Shown: positions 18,504-26,884, counted from the first letter of the stretch. The stretch is DNA of 38,750 nt from an uncultured beta proteobacterium (GCA_903959855.1 CAJBYR010000151.1:1-38750); one strand, 5' to 3'. The notes: generated by a model not told the origin, from the letters alone. Program-made: numbers and translations.

Positions 18504-19694
18504 ATGGCCACATTGACACTGCAACCCGGCAAGGAGAAATCCGTCCTGCGCCGCCACCCGTGGCTGTTCTCCGGTGCCGTGGATCGCCTGGAAGGTCGTG
18601 CGCGGCCGGGCGATACGGTCGATGTTCTGGCCGCCGACGGCCGGCCGCTTGGGCGCGCCGCCTGGAGCCCCAGTTCGCAGATCCGGGCGCGCATCTGGAG
18701 TTTCGATGCCGAGGACGTCATCGATCACGCCTTCTTCAAGCGCCGTGTCGCCGCGTCGGTAGCGCGGCGCAAGACACTGCCCGAGCTTGCCGGACAGCAG
18801 GGCCTGCGCCTGATCCACGCCGAGTCCGACGGCCTGCCGGGGATCATCGCCGACCGCTACGGCGATACCGTGGTGCTGCAGCTCAGCAGCGCCGGCGCCG
18901 AGAAGTGGCGTGGTGCCATCGCCGACTCCCTGTTCAAGGCCACCGGCTGTACGCGAATCTACGAGCGCTCGGACCTTGACCTGCGCAGCCTCGAAGGGCT
19001 GGAGCCGGTCACCGGCTGGATTCATGGCGCGGCATCGGATACTCCGCTGGTGATCGAGGAGAATGCCGTACGGATGGAGGTGGATATCGTCGGCGGCCAC
19101 AAGACCGGCTTCTACCTCGACCAGCGCGACAACCGCCGCCGCGTCGCCGAGATCGCGCGTGACCGGCGCGTACTCAACTGCTTTTGCTATACCGGCGGGT
19201 TTTCGCTGCAGGCGCTGGCTGGCGGTGCGCGTGAAGTGGTATCGGTCGACAGTTCCGGCCCCGCGCTGGAAACGGCCCGGCGCAACCTGGCCTTGAATCC
19301 GCAACTCGACGCCGCGCGCGCGATCTGGATGGAGGCCGATGTGTTCGGCGAATTGCGCAGCCTGCGTGCCGCCGGCGAGCGCTATGACCTGATCATCCTC
19401 GACCCGCCGAAATTCGCCCACACCGCGGCCCAAGCCGAGCGTGCCGCGCGTGCCTACAAGGACATCAACCTGCTCGGCCTGCAACTGCTGGCGCCGGGCG
19501 GCTTGCTGATGACATACTCGTGCTCCGGCGGCATCGGTGCCGAGCTGTTCCGCAAGATTGTTGCCGGCGCAGCGCTCGATGCCGGGCGCAGTGCGCGGAT
19601 CGTCGAGCAGCTGCACGGTGCCGCCGACCATCCGGTGGACCTGGCCTTTCCCGAGGGTGAATACCTGAAAGGATTGCTGCTGCTGGTGGATTGA
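18504..19694 (+). CDS. rlmI: 23S rRNA (cytosine-C5)-methyltransferase RlmI family
   Basis: A 396-residue class I methyltransferase, the same length as the E. coli enzyme. Residues 1-80 form a PUA RNA-binding domain (KSVLRRHPWLFSGAVD); LIHAESDGLPGIIADRYGD follows; GFYLDQRDNRRRV, VLNCFCYTGGFSLQAL (SAM site) and YDLIILDPPKFAHT (catalytic DPPKF) mark the RlmI/RlmK-type methyltransferase domain; TYSCSGG holds the conserved cysteine. E. coli RlmI methylates C1962 of 23S rRNA. ATG 18504 gives the family start. It converges on the zinc-operon gene at 19750; the 55-bp gap shows no clear terminator. Confidence 0.93.
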   Translation: MATLTLQPGKEKSVLRRHPWLFSGAVDRLEGRARPGDTVDVLAADGRPLGRAAWSPSSQIRARIWSFDAEDVIDHAFFKRRVAASVARRKTLPELAGQQGLRLIHAESDGLPGIIADRYGDTVVLQLSSAGAEKWRGAIADSLFKATGCTRIYERSDLDLRSLEGLEPVTGWIHGAASDTPLVIEENAVRMEVDIVGGHKTGFYLDQRDNRRRVAEIARDRRVLNCFCYTGGFSLQALAGGAREVVSVDSSGPALETARRNLALNPQLDAARAIWMEADVFGELRSLRAAGERYDLIILDPPKFAHTAAQAERAARAYKDINLLGLQLLAPGGLLMTYSCSGGIGAELFRKIVAGAALDAGRSARIVEQLHGAADHPVDLAFPEGEYLKGLLLLVD

Positions 19695-19749
19695 AATTTA
19701 TCTCTTCGGCCGGTCCGGAGACAGTATCCCTTGCCGACGTCGCTGATGC

Positions 19750-20295
19750 TCAGCGCCTGCGCTTCTCGTCCGGCGGCGGCGCCGGGTTGAAATTTTCCAG
19801 CTTGTCCAGCGTCAGCCGGTAGCCGGCATTACCCCAGGGCGTGCTGGCCGTATGCAGGCTCAGGGTGCCGCTGACCTTGACCGTGTCCATGCTGTGCAGG
19901 TTTGTCACCGGCTTCTTCGTCACCACGTGGATGATCTGGTTGGCGGGTGGCGGCGGCGTGTGGATGCAGGCGCCGAAATACGGCACCAGCAGGAACTCGG
20001 AGACCTTGCCGCCCTTGTTTTCCAGCGGGATGGCAAAGCCGGGCAGGCGGACCCTGGCGCCGGCCAGCGCCGGGTCGGTGGGCGCGTTGTCCCACATCTG
20101 GCGGATCTTATCCAGCGCTTCCATGGCGCGCGGGTCGTTGTCCTGCAACTTGCCGAGATCCAGTGCCTTGAGATCCTTGCTCGGGTCCCAGCCTTTGGGC
20201 ACCAGCACTTCCCACTTGATGTCGCGGAAATCCTCGGCGGCCTGCAGCGGCAGCGCAAGGCAGAGGGTAAGCAGGAGCAGCAGATGGCGTTTCAT
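19750..20295 (-). CDS. DUF3299 periplasmic protein
   Basis: A 181-residue protein with a signal peptide (MKRHLLLLLTLCLALPLQAAE, cleaved near residue 19). The mature part contains IKWEVLVPKGWDP, RLPGFAIPLENKGGKVSEFLLVPYFGACIH, then TPPPPANQIIHV, the DUF3299 hallmark. ATG 20295 is preferred over 20301 because GAGG then sits 6 bases upstream. It is the last gene of the minus-strand zinc operon. Clusters of DUF3299 with an ABC ATPase, an FtsX-type permease and a DUF2796 protein correspond to the Zur-regulated zrg zinc-uptake genes described in Vibrio cholerae; a periplasmic partner role in that system is the likely function here. Confidence 0.85.
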   Translation of the reverse strand: MKRHLLLLLTLCLALPLQAAEDFRDIKWEVLVPKGWDPSKDLKALDLGKLQDNDPRAMEALDKIRQMWDNAPTDPALAGARVRLPGFAIPLENKGGKVSEFLLVPYFGACIHTPPPPANQIIHVVTKKPVTNLHSMDTVKVSGTLSLHTASTPWGNAGYRLTLDKLENFNPAPPPDEKRRR

Positions 20296-20303
20296 GAACA
20301 TCC

Positions 20304-21563
20304 TCAGTTTCTCGGGGTCAGGCCGTCGGCCAGCGACATGCGCCAGGCGCGCCAGCCCGGAACCAGGCTGGCCAGCAGGCCGGTGGTAATGACTGCGCCG
20401 ATCAGCGCAAGTTCCTGGCTGCCCGGGAGCCGTGTGGCGAGAACGATGCCGAAGCGCTCCAGCAGCCAGGGCGCCGCCAGTCCGCTGCCCAGGGTCAGCA
20501 GTATCAGGCCGAGCGCGGCGCCGGCAGCAGTGACCAGCGCGCCTTCTGCGGTCAGCATCACAAAGATCTGCCCGGGGCCGGCACCCAGCGCGCGCAGGAT
20601 TGCCAGTTCGCGGCGGCGCTCGTTGAGCCCGGCGAGCAGCGTCGCCGCCAGGCCGGCAAGGCCGACCAACACCACCAGCGCGGATATCGCCAGCAGTGTG
20701 CGCTCGACCATCGCCACGCTCTGCCACAACTCGTCCAGCGCCACCCCGGGCATTACTGCCAGCAGCGCTTCACCGCGATACTGGTTGATGAAGCGTTGCA
20801 TGCGGAAGACGTCGCTGCGCTGTTTGAGCCCAACCAATGCCGCGGTGATTTCCTTCGGCCGCAGGTCGAATTTGGCGACGAATTCCGCCGGGATGGTGAC
20901 ACCCGGCAGCGGCGCGCCGCCGACCCAGTCGAGGTGCAGCGCAGTGATCGATTCGAGGCTGACATGGACCGTGCGATCGACCGGCGTCCCGGTCGGCGCC
21001 AGGATGCCGGTGACCCGGAAGGGCTTGTCACCGTGCTCAGCGCCGCGCTCGACCAGGCCGTGGCTGAGTGTGATCGCGTCGCCGAGCCGGTAGCCGAGGC
21101 CGCGCGCCACCTCGCTGCCGAGCACGGCCTCGAACACGCCGGTAAAGGCTTTCCCGTCGCGAAAGCGCAGTTCCTCTTTGTCGCCGTGGCGGAAGTGGGC
21201 GAAGTAGTCGGCACTGGTGCCGAGCACGGCAAAGCCGCGATGCGAATCGCCCAGCGACAGCGGCAGTGCCCAGTCGACCGCGGGGTGGGTGGCGATTGCC
21301 CGGTAGCTGTCCCAGGTGATGTTGTTGCTTGCCGTACCGGCGTGGAATACGGCATGGAGCATCAATTGCACACCGCCGGTGCGCGCCCCGACCACCAGGT
21401 CCACACCCGATACCGCCTGGGTGAAGCTCTGCCGCGCATCGACGCGGATACGCTCGACCGCCAGCAGCAGGGTCACCGCCAGGGCGATGGCGATCAGCGT
21501 CAGGCCCAGTGTCAGGCGCCGGCTCCAGGCCGAGAGCGCGGCCAGGCGCAGCACGGCCTTCAT
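20304..21563 (-). CDS. FtsX/MacB-type ABC transporter permease of the zinc-linked operon
   Basis: A 419-residue permease. One N-terminal membrane segment (RRLTLGLTLIAIALAVTLLLAVE), a periplasmic domain of about 220 residues starting VDLVVGARTGGVQLMLHAVFH, and three C-terminal membrane segments (ISALVVLVGLAGLAATLLAGLNERRRELAILRALGA, ALGLILLTLGSG, LIGAVITTGLLASLVPGW) give the four-helix MacB/FtsX layout. Transporters of this type act on periplasmic proteins or lipids rather than importing ions directly. The start overlaps the ATPase stop by 4 bp, so the two subunits are coupled. Linkage to ZrgA and ZIP suggests a role in zinc acquisition. Confidence 0.9.
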   Translation of the reverse strand: MKAVLRLAALSAWSRRLTLGLTLIAIALAVTLLLAVERIRVDARQSFTQAVSGVDLVVGARTGGVQLMLHAVFHAGTASNNITWDSYRAIATHPAVDWALPLSLGDSHRGFAVLGTSADYFAHFRHGDKEELRFRDGKAFTGVFEAVLGSEVARGLGYRLGDAITLSHGLVERGAEHGDKPFRVTGILAPTGTPVDRTVHVSLESITALHLDWVGGAPLPGVTIPAEFVAKFDLRPKEITAALVGLKQRSDVFRMQRFINQYRGEALLAVMPGVALDELWQSVAMVERTLLAISALVVLVGLAGLAATLLAGLNERRRELAILRALGAGPGQIFVMLTAEGALVTAAGAALGLILLTLGSGLAAPWLLERFGIVLATRLPGSQELALIGAVITTGLLASLVPGWRAWRMSLADGLTPRN

Positions 21564-22261
21564 GCCGCAAGCTCCCGCGTCACGCGATTGATGTCGTCGA
21601 GCGCGACGATGCGATCGAAATGGCCGGCGAGGCGGCGATCGTGGCTGACGAACACCAGCGTTGCGCCTACTGCGGCGGACTCCTGCAGCAGCAGGTCGAT
21701 GAAGATCTGCTGCCGTTCCGCGTCGAGCGCCGAAGTCGGTTCGTCGGCGATGAGGATTTCCGGGCGGCCGATCAGGGCGCGGGCGGCGGCGACGCGCTGC
21801 TGCTGGCCGACCGAAAGCTCGCCGGCCGGTTCGTGCCAGGTCGCCGGGGCGAGGTCGAGGTGGCCGAGCAGTCGTTCGGCCTCGGCGCGCGGCGAAGGGC
21901 CGGCACGGTCCCGCCGCCGTGATGAAAAGGTGCAGGGCAGCAGCACGTTGTCGAGTGCCGAGAGCCAGGGCAGCAGGTTGAACTGCTGGAACAGGAAGCC
22001 GATGTGGTCGGCACGGAAGCGGTCGCGGGCGCGACCGCCGAGTTGCGTGATGCTGGTGCCGAGCAGCTCGATTGCGCCTGCCTGCGGCACGGCAACGCCG
22101 CCGAGCAGGCCGAGCAGGCTGCTCTTGCCGCTGCCGCTGGGGCCGTGGAGGAACACACGTTCACCGGCAGCGAGTTCGAGCAGCGGAATCTCCAGGCAGT
22201 TCTCCGCCTGTCGCGGCCAGCGAAAGACCAGGTCGGCGATACGCAGCGCGGACATCCCCAT
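21560..22261 (-). CDS. ABC transporter ATP-binding protein (LolD/MacB type)
   Basis: A 233-residue ATPase. Walker A is GPSGSGKSS (residues 39-47), the Q-loop region is FLFQQFNLLPWLSAL, the ABC signature is LSVGQQQRVAAARAL, and Walker B with its glutamate is ILIADEPTSALD, followed by the switch histidine in VFVSHDRRL. The close match to LolD/MacB ATPases fits the FtsX-type permease it overlaps downstream. It lies 4 bp after the ZrgA-like gene. It is unlikely to energise the ZnuB-like permease at 26881, which would require a ZnuC-type ATPase. Confidence 0.93.
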   Translation of the reverse strand: MGMSALRIADLVFRWPRQAENCLEIPLLELAAGERVFLHGPSGSGKSSLLGLLGGVAVPQAGAIELLGTSITQLGGRARDRFRADHIGFLFQQFNLLPWLSALDNVLLPCTFSSRRRDRAGPSPRAEAERLLGHLDLAPATWHEPAGELSVGQQQRVAAARALIGRPEILIADEPTSALDAERQQIFIDLLLQESAAVGATLVFVSHDRRLAGHFDRIVALDDINRVTRELAA

Positions 22262-22265
22262 GGGA

Positions 22266-22763
22266 TTACCAGGTGAGGGCAGGGGTCTTCGGTGTCAGGC
22301 GACCCGCGCCCTGGCCGGTGGGGCCGGCGCGCCTGGCTTCGAGCCGGTAAAGACGCTTGAAGCTCTTGAAAATCGTCGTCTCGACCGACTTCAGTGCCGC
22401 CGGAGTGGCGCAGCGAAATTGATAGGTGGCGTCGATGTCGGCATGTTCCACCGGTTTGTTGCCGTCAAACTTCGGCATCTCGATGCGGGCGGGCTCTGCC
22501 TTGCAGCCGGCGGCAGGCGTCGGAGCAAACAGCGCGGGGTCGGCCAGTGCCTGTTGTGCCGCCGCCAGCGCGGCCTTTTCCTTGTCGTTCCGCGCTGCGC
22601 GTTCGAAGCCGACGGCGACGTCCAGCGGCAGTTCCAGGCGCAAGCTGAGGCTTTCCTTGTCAATCACGACTTCGAGGCTGCCTTCGCCGTGGACGTGGCC
22701 CTTCTCGGCCTGTGCGGGCAGGGCGATGGCAAGCAGGCAGGTTACAAGCGTCAGTGCGCGCAT
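22266..22763 (-). CDS. ZrgA-like (DUF2796) zinc-uptake periplasmic protein
   Basis: A 165-residue protein with a signal peptide (MRALTLVTCLLAIALPAQA). The mature N-terminus KGHVHGEGSLEVVIDKE has the closely spaced histidines and the HVHGE..L.V motif of DUF2796, the family that includes ZrgA of Vibrio cholerae. Later segments include an alanine-rich helical part and YQFRC. ATG 22763 is used; an upstream TTG at 22784 would overlap the ZIP gene. It lies between the ZIP transporter and the ABC ATPase in the minus-strand operon. It probably binds zinc in the periplasm and feeds or senses for the adjacent ABC system. Confidence 0.82.
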   Translation of the reverse strand: MRALTLVTCLLAIALPAQAEKGHVHGEGSLEVVIDKESLSLRLELPLDVAVGFERAARNDKEKAALAAAQQALADPALFAPTPAAGCKAEPARIEMPKFDGNKPVEHADIDATYQFRCATPAALKSVETTIFKSFKRLYRLEARRAGPTGQGAGRLTPKTPALTW

Positions 22764-22780
22764 GTGCAGTCTCCGTGTGT

Positions 22781-23590
22781 TCAATGTGAATGTCCGTTAC
22801 CCAGCACCACCACAAGAATGCCGGCGGCCAGCAGCAGGCCATGCCAGCCGACGGAGTGAGTCTCGCGCTTGAGGCGCGGCATCAGGTCGGCGATGGCGAT
22901 GTAAAGGAAGCTCGCCGCGGTGACGGTGATGATGTAGGGAATCCAGTCCCGCGCGTTATCCAGGGCGAAGTAGCCGATGATGCCGCCGGCCACGGCGGTG
23001 AGGCTGGAAACTCCGTTCCACAGCAGGGCGCGGCCGCGCTTCCAGCCGGCGGCGAGCAGGATGGCGAAGTCGCCGGCTTCCTGCGGCACCTCGTGGGCGA
23101 TGATGGCGGCCGTGGTGCCCCAGCCGAGTACGGGGTCGGCGAGAAAGGCCGCTGCGATCAGCAGGCCGTCGGTGAAGTTGTGGAAGCCGTCGCCGACCAG
23201 AATCGACAGGGTCTCGCCCTGGCTTCCTGCGGCCCCGTGGTGATGGTGATGTCCATGGGTATGGTCGTCGCACTGCAGGTCGCCCTGATGGGCATCAGGG
23301 TCGGTACCGGCGTGGGCGTGGCGCCACAAGGCGTACTTTTCCAGGATGAAGAAGGCGAGGATGCCGCCCAGCAGCAGGGGGAACACTTCGCGTGGCGTCA
23401 GCCCGGTTTCCAGTGCCTCGGGCAGCAGGTGCAGGGTGGCCGTGGCCAGCAGCAGGCCGGTGGAAAAGCTGACCGTGAAGCCCAGCCACTTGCGTGGCAG
23501 GCCGAACATCACCAGCGCTGCCGCGGCGACGCTGAGGACGCCGCCGAGCAGGCAGGCGAGGACGATCTGGGTGAGGAGCGGTGCGGACAT
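22781..23590 (-). CDS. ZIP-family zinc/metal permease
   Basis: A 269-residue protein with about eight hydrophobic segments. A histidine-rich cytoplasmic loop (DPDAHQGDLQCDDHTHGHHHHHGA) lies between helices III and IV. The metal-binding helices read ILVGDGFHNFTDGLLIAAAF (HNFTDG) and TTAAIIAHEVPQEAGDFAILL (HEVPQE), the binuclear metal centre of ZIP transporters. ATG 23590 is chosen because it yields the family start SAPLLTQIVLACLLGG; upstream residues would run through the operator region. It is the first gene of the minus-strand operon, divergent from zur, and is expected to bring zinc across the inner membrane. Confidence 0.94.
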   Translation of the reverse strand: MSAPLLTQIVLACLLGGVLSVAAAALVMFGLPRKWLGFTVSFSTGLLLATATLHLLPEALETGLTPREVFPLLLGGILAFFILEKYALWRHAHAGTDPDAHQGDLQCDDHTHGHHHHHGAAGSQGETLSILVGDGFHNFTDGLLIAAAFLADPVLGWGTTAAIIAHEVPQEAGDFAILLAAGWKRGRALLWNGVSSLTAVAGGIIGYFALDNARDWIPYIITVTAASFLYIAIADLMPRLKRETHSVGWHGLLLAAGILVVVLGNGHSH

Positions 23591-23609
23591 CGGGCGAAAG
23601 CAGTGCTGC

Positions 23610-23670
23610 GCAAAATTTGCAAGTCGGCATTGAATCACAGCAAGGCGGTAAACGCAACCTTGTTGCATTT
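23610..23670. promoter_or_regulatory. Two palindromes between the ZIP and zur genes (probable Zur operators)
   Basis: Box A is GCAAAATTTGC (23610-23620), a perfect palindrome around one base. Box B has arms AAACGCAAC (23650-23658) and GTTGCATTT (23662-23670), matching at 8 of 9 positions around CTT. Its outer AAAnG...CATTT resembles the ends of known gammaproteobacterial Zur boxes. Both lie in the 107-bp divergent promoter gap. Zur binding is inferred. Confidence 0.6.
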
Positions 23671-23697
23671 GGAGGCGGGCTGTGGTTTCATTCGGCC

Positions 23698-24153
23698 ATG
23701 GCCCGTGACCTTGCCCCCGCCCAAATTGACGTGTCCGCCGACCTGATCCGCGCCGCCGGTGTCAAGGTGACGCGCGGCCGCGTGCGGGTGCTCGATGCGC
23801 TGCACGCGGCGCGCCAACCGCTGTCGCACGCCGAGCTTGAAGCGCGGCTGGACGATCCTGCCGAGCCGGCAATGGATCGCGTAACGCTCTATCGCATCCT
23901 GGATTCGCTGGTAGCCTGCGGCCTGGCGCTGAAGGCGGTCGACACGCGCGGCGTGTTCCGTTTTTCCGCGGCCGGCGCCCAGCGCCAGCATGCCAAGCAC
24001 GTGCATTTCCGCTGCACGGATTGCGGCGGGGTGTTCTGCCTGAAGGCCGAGCCCCCGCCGCCGCCGCGCCTGCCGCGCGGCTTTCGCCTCAACGAAGTGG
24101 CTTTCGACCTGCGCGGCACTTGCGCCGGCTGTTCGTCGCGGGAGGGAGTATGA
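23698..24153 (+). CDS. zur: Fur-family zinc uptake regulator Zur
   Basis: A 151-residue Fur-family repressor. The winged helix includes VTRGRVRVLDALHAARQPLSHAELEARL and MDRVTLYRILDSLVACGLA. The dimerisation/metal domain has HAKHVHFRCTDCGGVFC, with Cys106/Cys109, and a second pair, Cys142/Cys145, in GTCAGC, for the structural zinc. The histidine cluster at 98-103 fits the regulatory site. Context (ZIP, ZrgA, ZnuA/B neighbours) makes Zur far likelier than Fur or PerR. ATG 23698 is followed directly by coding and lies 27 bp from palindrome B, so the gene is probably autoregulated. The stop overlaps the next ATG. Confidence 0.92.
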   Translation: MARDLAPAQIDVSADLIRAAGVKVTRGRVRVLDALHAARQPLSHAELEARLDDPAEPAMDRVTLYRILDSLVACGLALKAVDTRGVFRFSAAGAQRQHAKHVHFRCTDCGGVFCLKAEPPPPPRLPRGFRLNEVAFDLRGTCAGCSSREGV

Positions 24154-24512
24154 GTCTGCCGCGCCGAGGCCTGCTGGCGATCTGGCTGGCGATGCAACTG
24201 TTGCTGGTGCAGCAGTTCGCACTGGCGCACCACGTTCATCACCTGGCCGAGAACCTGGCAGCGCACGCCACGGCGGCAGCGTCGACGGTACAGGACGGCG
24301 AAGAGAACGAAAGCGCTGCGCATGTGCTGGCCCACGTCTGTACCACCTGCCTCGCCTGTCTTGGATTCGGTACCGCACTGGCGAGCGGCCCGTTTGCGAT
24401 GCATGCCATGGGCACAGGGCCGGCGCTGACCGCTGTCGCCGTGTTGCCAGCGCCGACTTTCCATCGGCCGCTGGCGTTTCAGAGCCGCGCACCACCAAAG
24501 CTTCAGGACTGA
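24150..24512 (+). CDS. Small secreted His/Cys-containing protein (DUF2946-like)
   Basis: A 120-residue protein with a perfect GGAGGGA site and an ATG overlapping the zur stop (ATGA). The N-terminus RRGLLAIWLAMQLLLVQQFALA is a signal peptide or membrane anchor. The next part contains AHHVHHLAENLAAH and, further on, a hydrophobic stretch with CTTCLACLGFG (CxxCxxC). The overall pattern of signal, histidines and a late cysteine motif resembles DUF2946-type small periplasmic proteins, but the match is weak. Position between zur and an outer-membrane protein suggests a zinc-binding or zinc-sensing role, which is inference. Confidence 0.68.
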   Translation: MSLPRRGLLAIWLAMQLLLVQQFALAHHVHHLAENLAAHATAAASTVQDGEENESAAHVLAHVCTTCLACLGFGTALASGPFAMHAMGTGPALTAVAVLPAPTFHRPLAFQSRAPPKLQD

Positions 24513-24527
24513 CCTGGATTTTTCCGT

Positions 24528-24562
24528 GCCCGCCAATCGCGGCGGGCCCGATTCCATTTTTC
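24528..24562 (+). terminator. Possible intra-operon hairpin/attenuator
   Basis: Arms GCCCGCC (24528-24534) and GGCGGGC (24541-24547) are followed by CCGATTCCATTTTT. This could be a leaky terminator or an mRNA-processing hairpin between the small secreted protein gene and the outer-membrane protein gene, allowing unequal expression. The T-run begins some distance from the stem, so full termination is doubtful. Confidence 0.35.
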
Positions 24563-24574
24563 CTGGAGCAAGTC

Positions 24575-25981
24575 ATGAAACATGCATCCATCGGGGTGCT
24601 GGCGGCGCTTGGCGCGCTTGCCAGCCTCCCGGCGTCGGCGGCTGACGCCGACCTGAAAGCCCTGCGCGAAGAAATCGCGCAAATGAAGAATGCCTACGAG
24701 CAGCGCATCAACGCGCTGGAAAGGCGCCTGGTACAGGCGGAGGGCACGTTGGTCCAGGCCAAGGCTGCCGCCGAGACGTCGGCGAAGCAAGTGGCCCGCG
24801 CCGGGGACGGCAAGGCGACCGGGTTCAATCCGGAGATCGGCCTCAACCTGCAAGGCGCACTGACCAAGACCACGCTGGATCCGGCGACATGGACAATGCA
24901 GGGCTTTGTGCCACCCGGCGAACCCGACGAGATCGGCCCACCGCGGCGGCGCGGCTTCACCGCGCAGGAGACCGAGCTGACGGTATCCGCCAACGTCGAT
25001 CCGAACTTTCGCGGCTACCTGAACCTGGCATTGACGCCGGGCAATACTGTCGAACTCGAGGAGGCGTATTTCCAGACGCTCGGGCTGGGCGCCGGGCTGA
25101 CCGTCAAGGGTGGCCGCTTCCTTTCCGGCATCGGCTACCAGAACGAGATCCATCCTCATGCCTGGGATTTTGCGGATGCGCCGCTGGCCTATACCGCGTT
25201 TGTAGGCAACAAGCTGACCACCGAGGGCGTGCAGGTGAAGTGGCTGGCACCGACCGAGACCTATCTGGAATTCGGGCTAGAGGGCGGGCGTGACAACAGT
25301 TTTCCCGGCGGCGCGCGGAACAAGAGCGGCACCGGGATCGGGGCGGCGTTTGCGCATGTCGGCGGCGATGTCGGGCCCTCGAATACCTGGCGTGCGGGGC
25401 TTTCCTACATCGCCACCCGACCCGGCGGGCGCAGCTATGAAGGCGTCGATGGCGCTGGCCTGGCGACCACGGTCAGCTTTGCCGGCGACAGCCGCACTGC
25501 GGTCGCCGATTTCGTCTGGAAGTGGGCACCCAACGGCAATGCCAAGGAGCGCAGTTTCAAGCTGCAGGGCGAGTACTTCCGCCGTACCGAAGACGGCCGC
25601 CTGATGTGCGCCGAACGCGACACCAGCGGCGCTTGCGGCGGCGCGGCCGGCATCACCGACAGCTATCGTTCTGCGCAGTCGGGTTTCTACCTGCAGGGCG
25701 TGTATCAGTTCATGCCACGCTGGCGCGTCGGTTACCGCCATGACCGGCTCGATTCCGGTACGCCGGGCTTCGGCCCGACGCTGGTGGCGACCGACCTGCC
25801 GCAACTTGCGCCATTCAAGCCGACGCGCAACACGGTGATGGTCGATTTCGCCAGTTCCGAGTTCGCCCGCTTGCGCTTCCAGGTGGCGCGTGACACATCG
25901 CGCGGCGCGGGTCGCACCGACAACCAGGTCTGGCTGCAGTACGTGATGAGCCTGGGCGCCCACGGCGCGCACAAGTTCTGA
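24575..25981 (+). CDS. Outer-membrane beta-barrel protein with N-terminal coiled coil (zinc-locus porin-like)
   Basis: A 468-residue protein. A signal peptide (to about SASAADADL, residue 23) is followed by a coiled coil at roughly 24-66 (LKALREEIAQMKNAYEQRI and then LERRLVQAEGTLVQAKAAAE), an arrangement seen in trimeric porin-like proteins anchored to peptidoglycan. The rest consists of alternating amphipathic strands (for example GRFLSGIGYQNEIHPHAWDF, GFYLQGVYQFMPRWRVGYRH) and ends in aromatic HKF, as outer-membrane barrels do. No TonB box or plug domain is visible, so it is not a ZnuD-type receptor. The position between zur and a ZnuA-like gene suggests a zinc-responsive pore. Confidence 0.8.
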   Translation: MKHASIGVLAALGALASLPASAADADLKALREEIAQMKNAYEQRINALERRLVQAEGTLVQAKAAAETSAKQVARAGDGKATGFNPEIGLNLQGALTKTTLDPATWTMQGFVPPGEPDEIGPPRRRGFTAQETELTVSANVDPNFRGYLNLALTPGNTVELEEAYFQTLGLGAGLTVKGGRFLSGIGYQNEIHPHAWDFADAPLAYTAFVGNKLTTEGVQVKWLAPTETYLEFGLEGGRDNSFPGGARNKSGTGIGAAFAHVGGDVGPSNTWRAGLSYIATRPGGRSYEGVDGAGLATTVSFAGDSRTAVADFVWKWAPNGNAKERSFKLQGEYFRRTEDGRLMCAERDTSGACGGAAGITDSYRSAQSGFYLQGVYQFMPRWRVGYRHDRLDSGTPGFGPTLVATDLPQLAPFKPTRNTVMVDFASSEFARLRFQVARDTSRGAGRTDNQVWLQYVMSLGAHGAHKF

Positions 25982-25990
25982 GGAGGCGAC

Positions 25991-26884
25991 ATGCGACGCA
26001 TCTTGTTGGCTTTGGTTGCGGTACTCGCCCTGCCGGCGCAGGCCGCACTCAACGTGCTGGCGACCGTCCCGGAGTGGGCGGCGCTGGCGCAGGAGATCGG
26101 CGGCGACAGGGTTCGGGTGGCCTCGGCCACTACGGCCCTGCAGGATCCGCACCACATCGATGCGCGGCCCTCGCTGATCGCGCGGGCGCGCAATGCCGAC
26201 CTGCTGCTGGCCACCGGTGCCGAACTGGAGGTCGGCTGGCTGCCGGTGGTGCAGCGCGAGTCGGGCAACCCGCGCATCCAATCCGGCCAGCCGGGATATT
26301 TCGAGGCGGCAGGCGCGGTGCGCATGCTCGACGTGCCGGCGCGGCTGGATCGCGCCGACGGCGACGTGCATGCCGCCGGCAACCCGCACATCCAGACCGA
26401 TCCGCGCAACATGCTCGTCGTCGGCGAGGCGCTGTCGGTGCGCCTTGCCCAGGTCGATCCGGCAAATGCCGCGGCCTATAGGGCGGGTTATGCCGCCTTC
26501 GCCGGCCGCTGGCGCGCGCAGATCAAACGCTGGGAGGCACAGGCAGCGCCGCTCAAGGGGGTGGCCGTGGTCTCGCAACACAAGGCCTGGGTCTATCTTT
26601 ATGACTGGCTGGGCATGCGCGAAGTAGCCACGCTGGAACCCAAGCCCGGGATCGAGCCCTCGCTGGCCCATCTGGCGAAGGTGCGCGAACAAGCAGTGCA
26701 TAATCGTCCGCGCATGGTGATACGCGCTGCCTACAACTCGGCCCGTCCCGCGGAATGGCTTGCGACCGAGACCAGGCTGCCGGTGGTGGTGCTGCCATTC
26801 ACCGTGGGTGGCACGCCCGAAGCGCGGGACCTCAGCGCCTTGTTCGACGATACCGTGGCCCGGCTATTGAAGGCACTGCAATGA
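25991..26884 (+). CDS. Metal ABC transporter substrate-binding protein (ZnuA-like)
   Basis: A 297-residue cluster A-I binding protein with a signal peptide (RRILLALVAVLALPAQA). Candidate metal ligands are His54 and/or His55 (QDPHHIDARPS), His133 (GNPHIQTDPRN) and His197 (VSQHKAW), with an acidic residue expected near the C-terminus. The long His/Asp-rich loop of classical ZnuA proteins is absent; the segment between strands is short. It would deliver zinc or manganese from the periplasm to the permease encoded next, whose ATG overlaps this stop. The Zur context favours zinc. It lies 9 bp after the outer-membrane protein gene. Confidence 0.9.
   Translation: MRRILLALVAVLALPAQAALNVLATVPEWAALAQEIGGDRVRVASATTALQDPHHIDARPSLIARARNADLLLATGAELEVGWLPVVQRESGNPRIQSGQPGYFEAAGAVRMLDVPARLDRADGDVHAAGNPHIQTDPRNMLVVGEALSVRLAQVDPANAAAYRAGYAAFAGRWRAQIKRWEAQAAPLKGVAVVSQHKAWVYLYDWLGMREVATLEPKPGIEPSLAHLAKVREQAVHNRPRMVIRAAYNSARPAEWLATETRLPVVVLPFTVGGTPEARDLSALFDDTVARLLKALQ

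Noticed and set aside
20796-22859. 687-codon plus-strand frame across the zinc-operon ABC genes
   Set aside because: It runs antisense through three minus-strand genes with clear Walker, permease and ZrgA motifs and has no recognisable domain of its own.
24575-25981. TonB-dependent zinc receptor
   Set aside because: No plug domain or TonB box is visible; the N-terminal coiled coil and length fit a porin-like barrel better.
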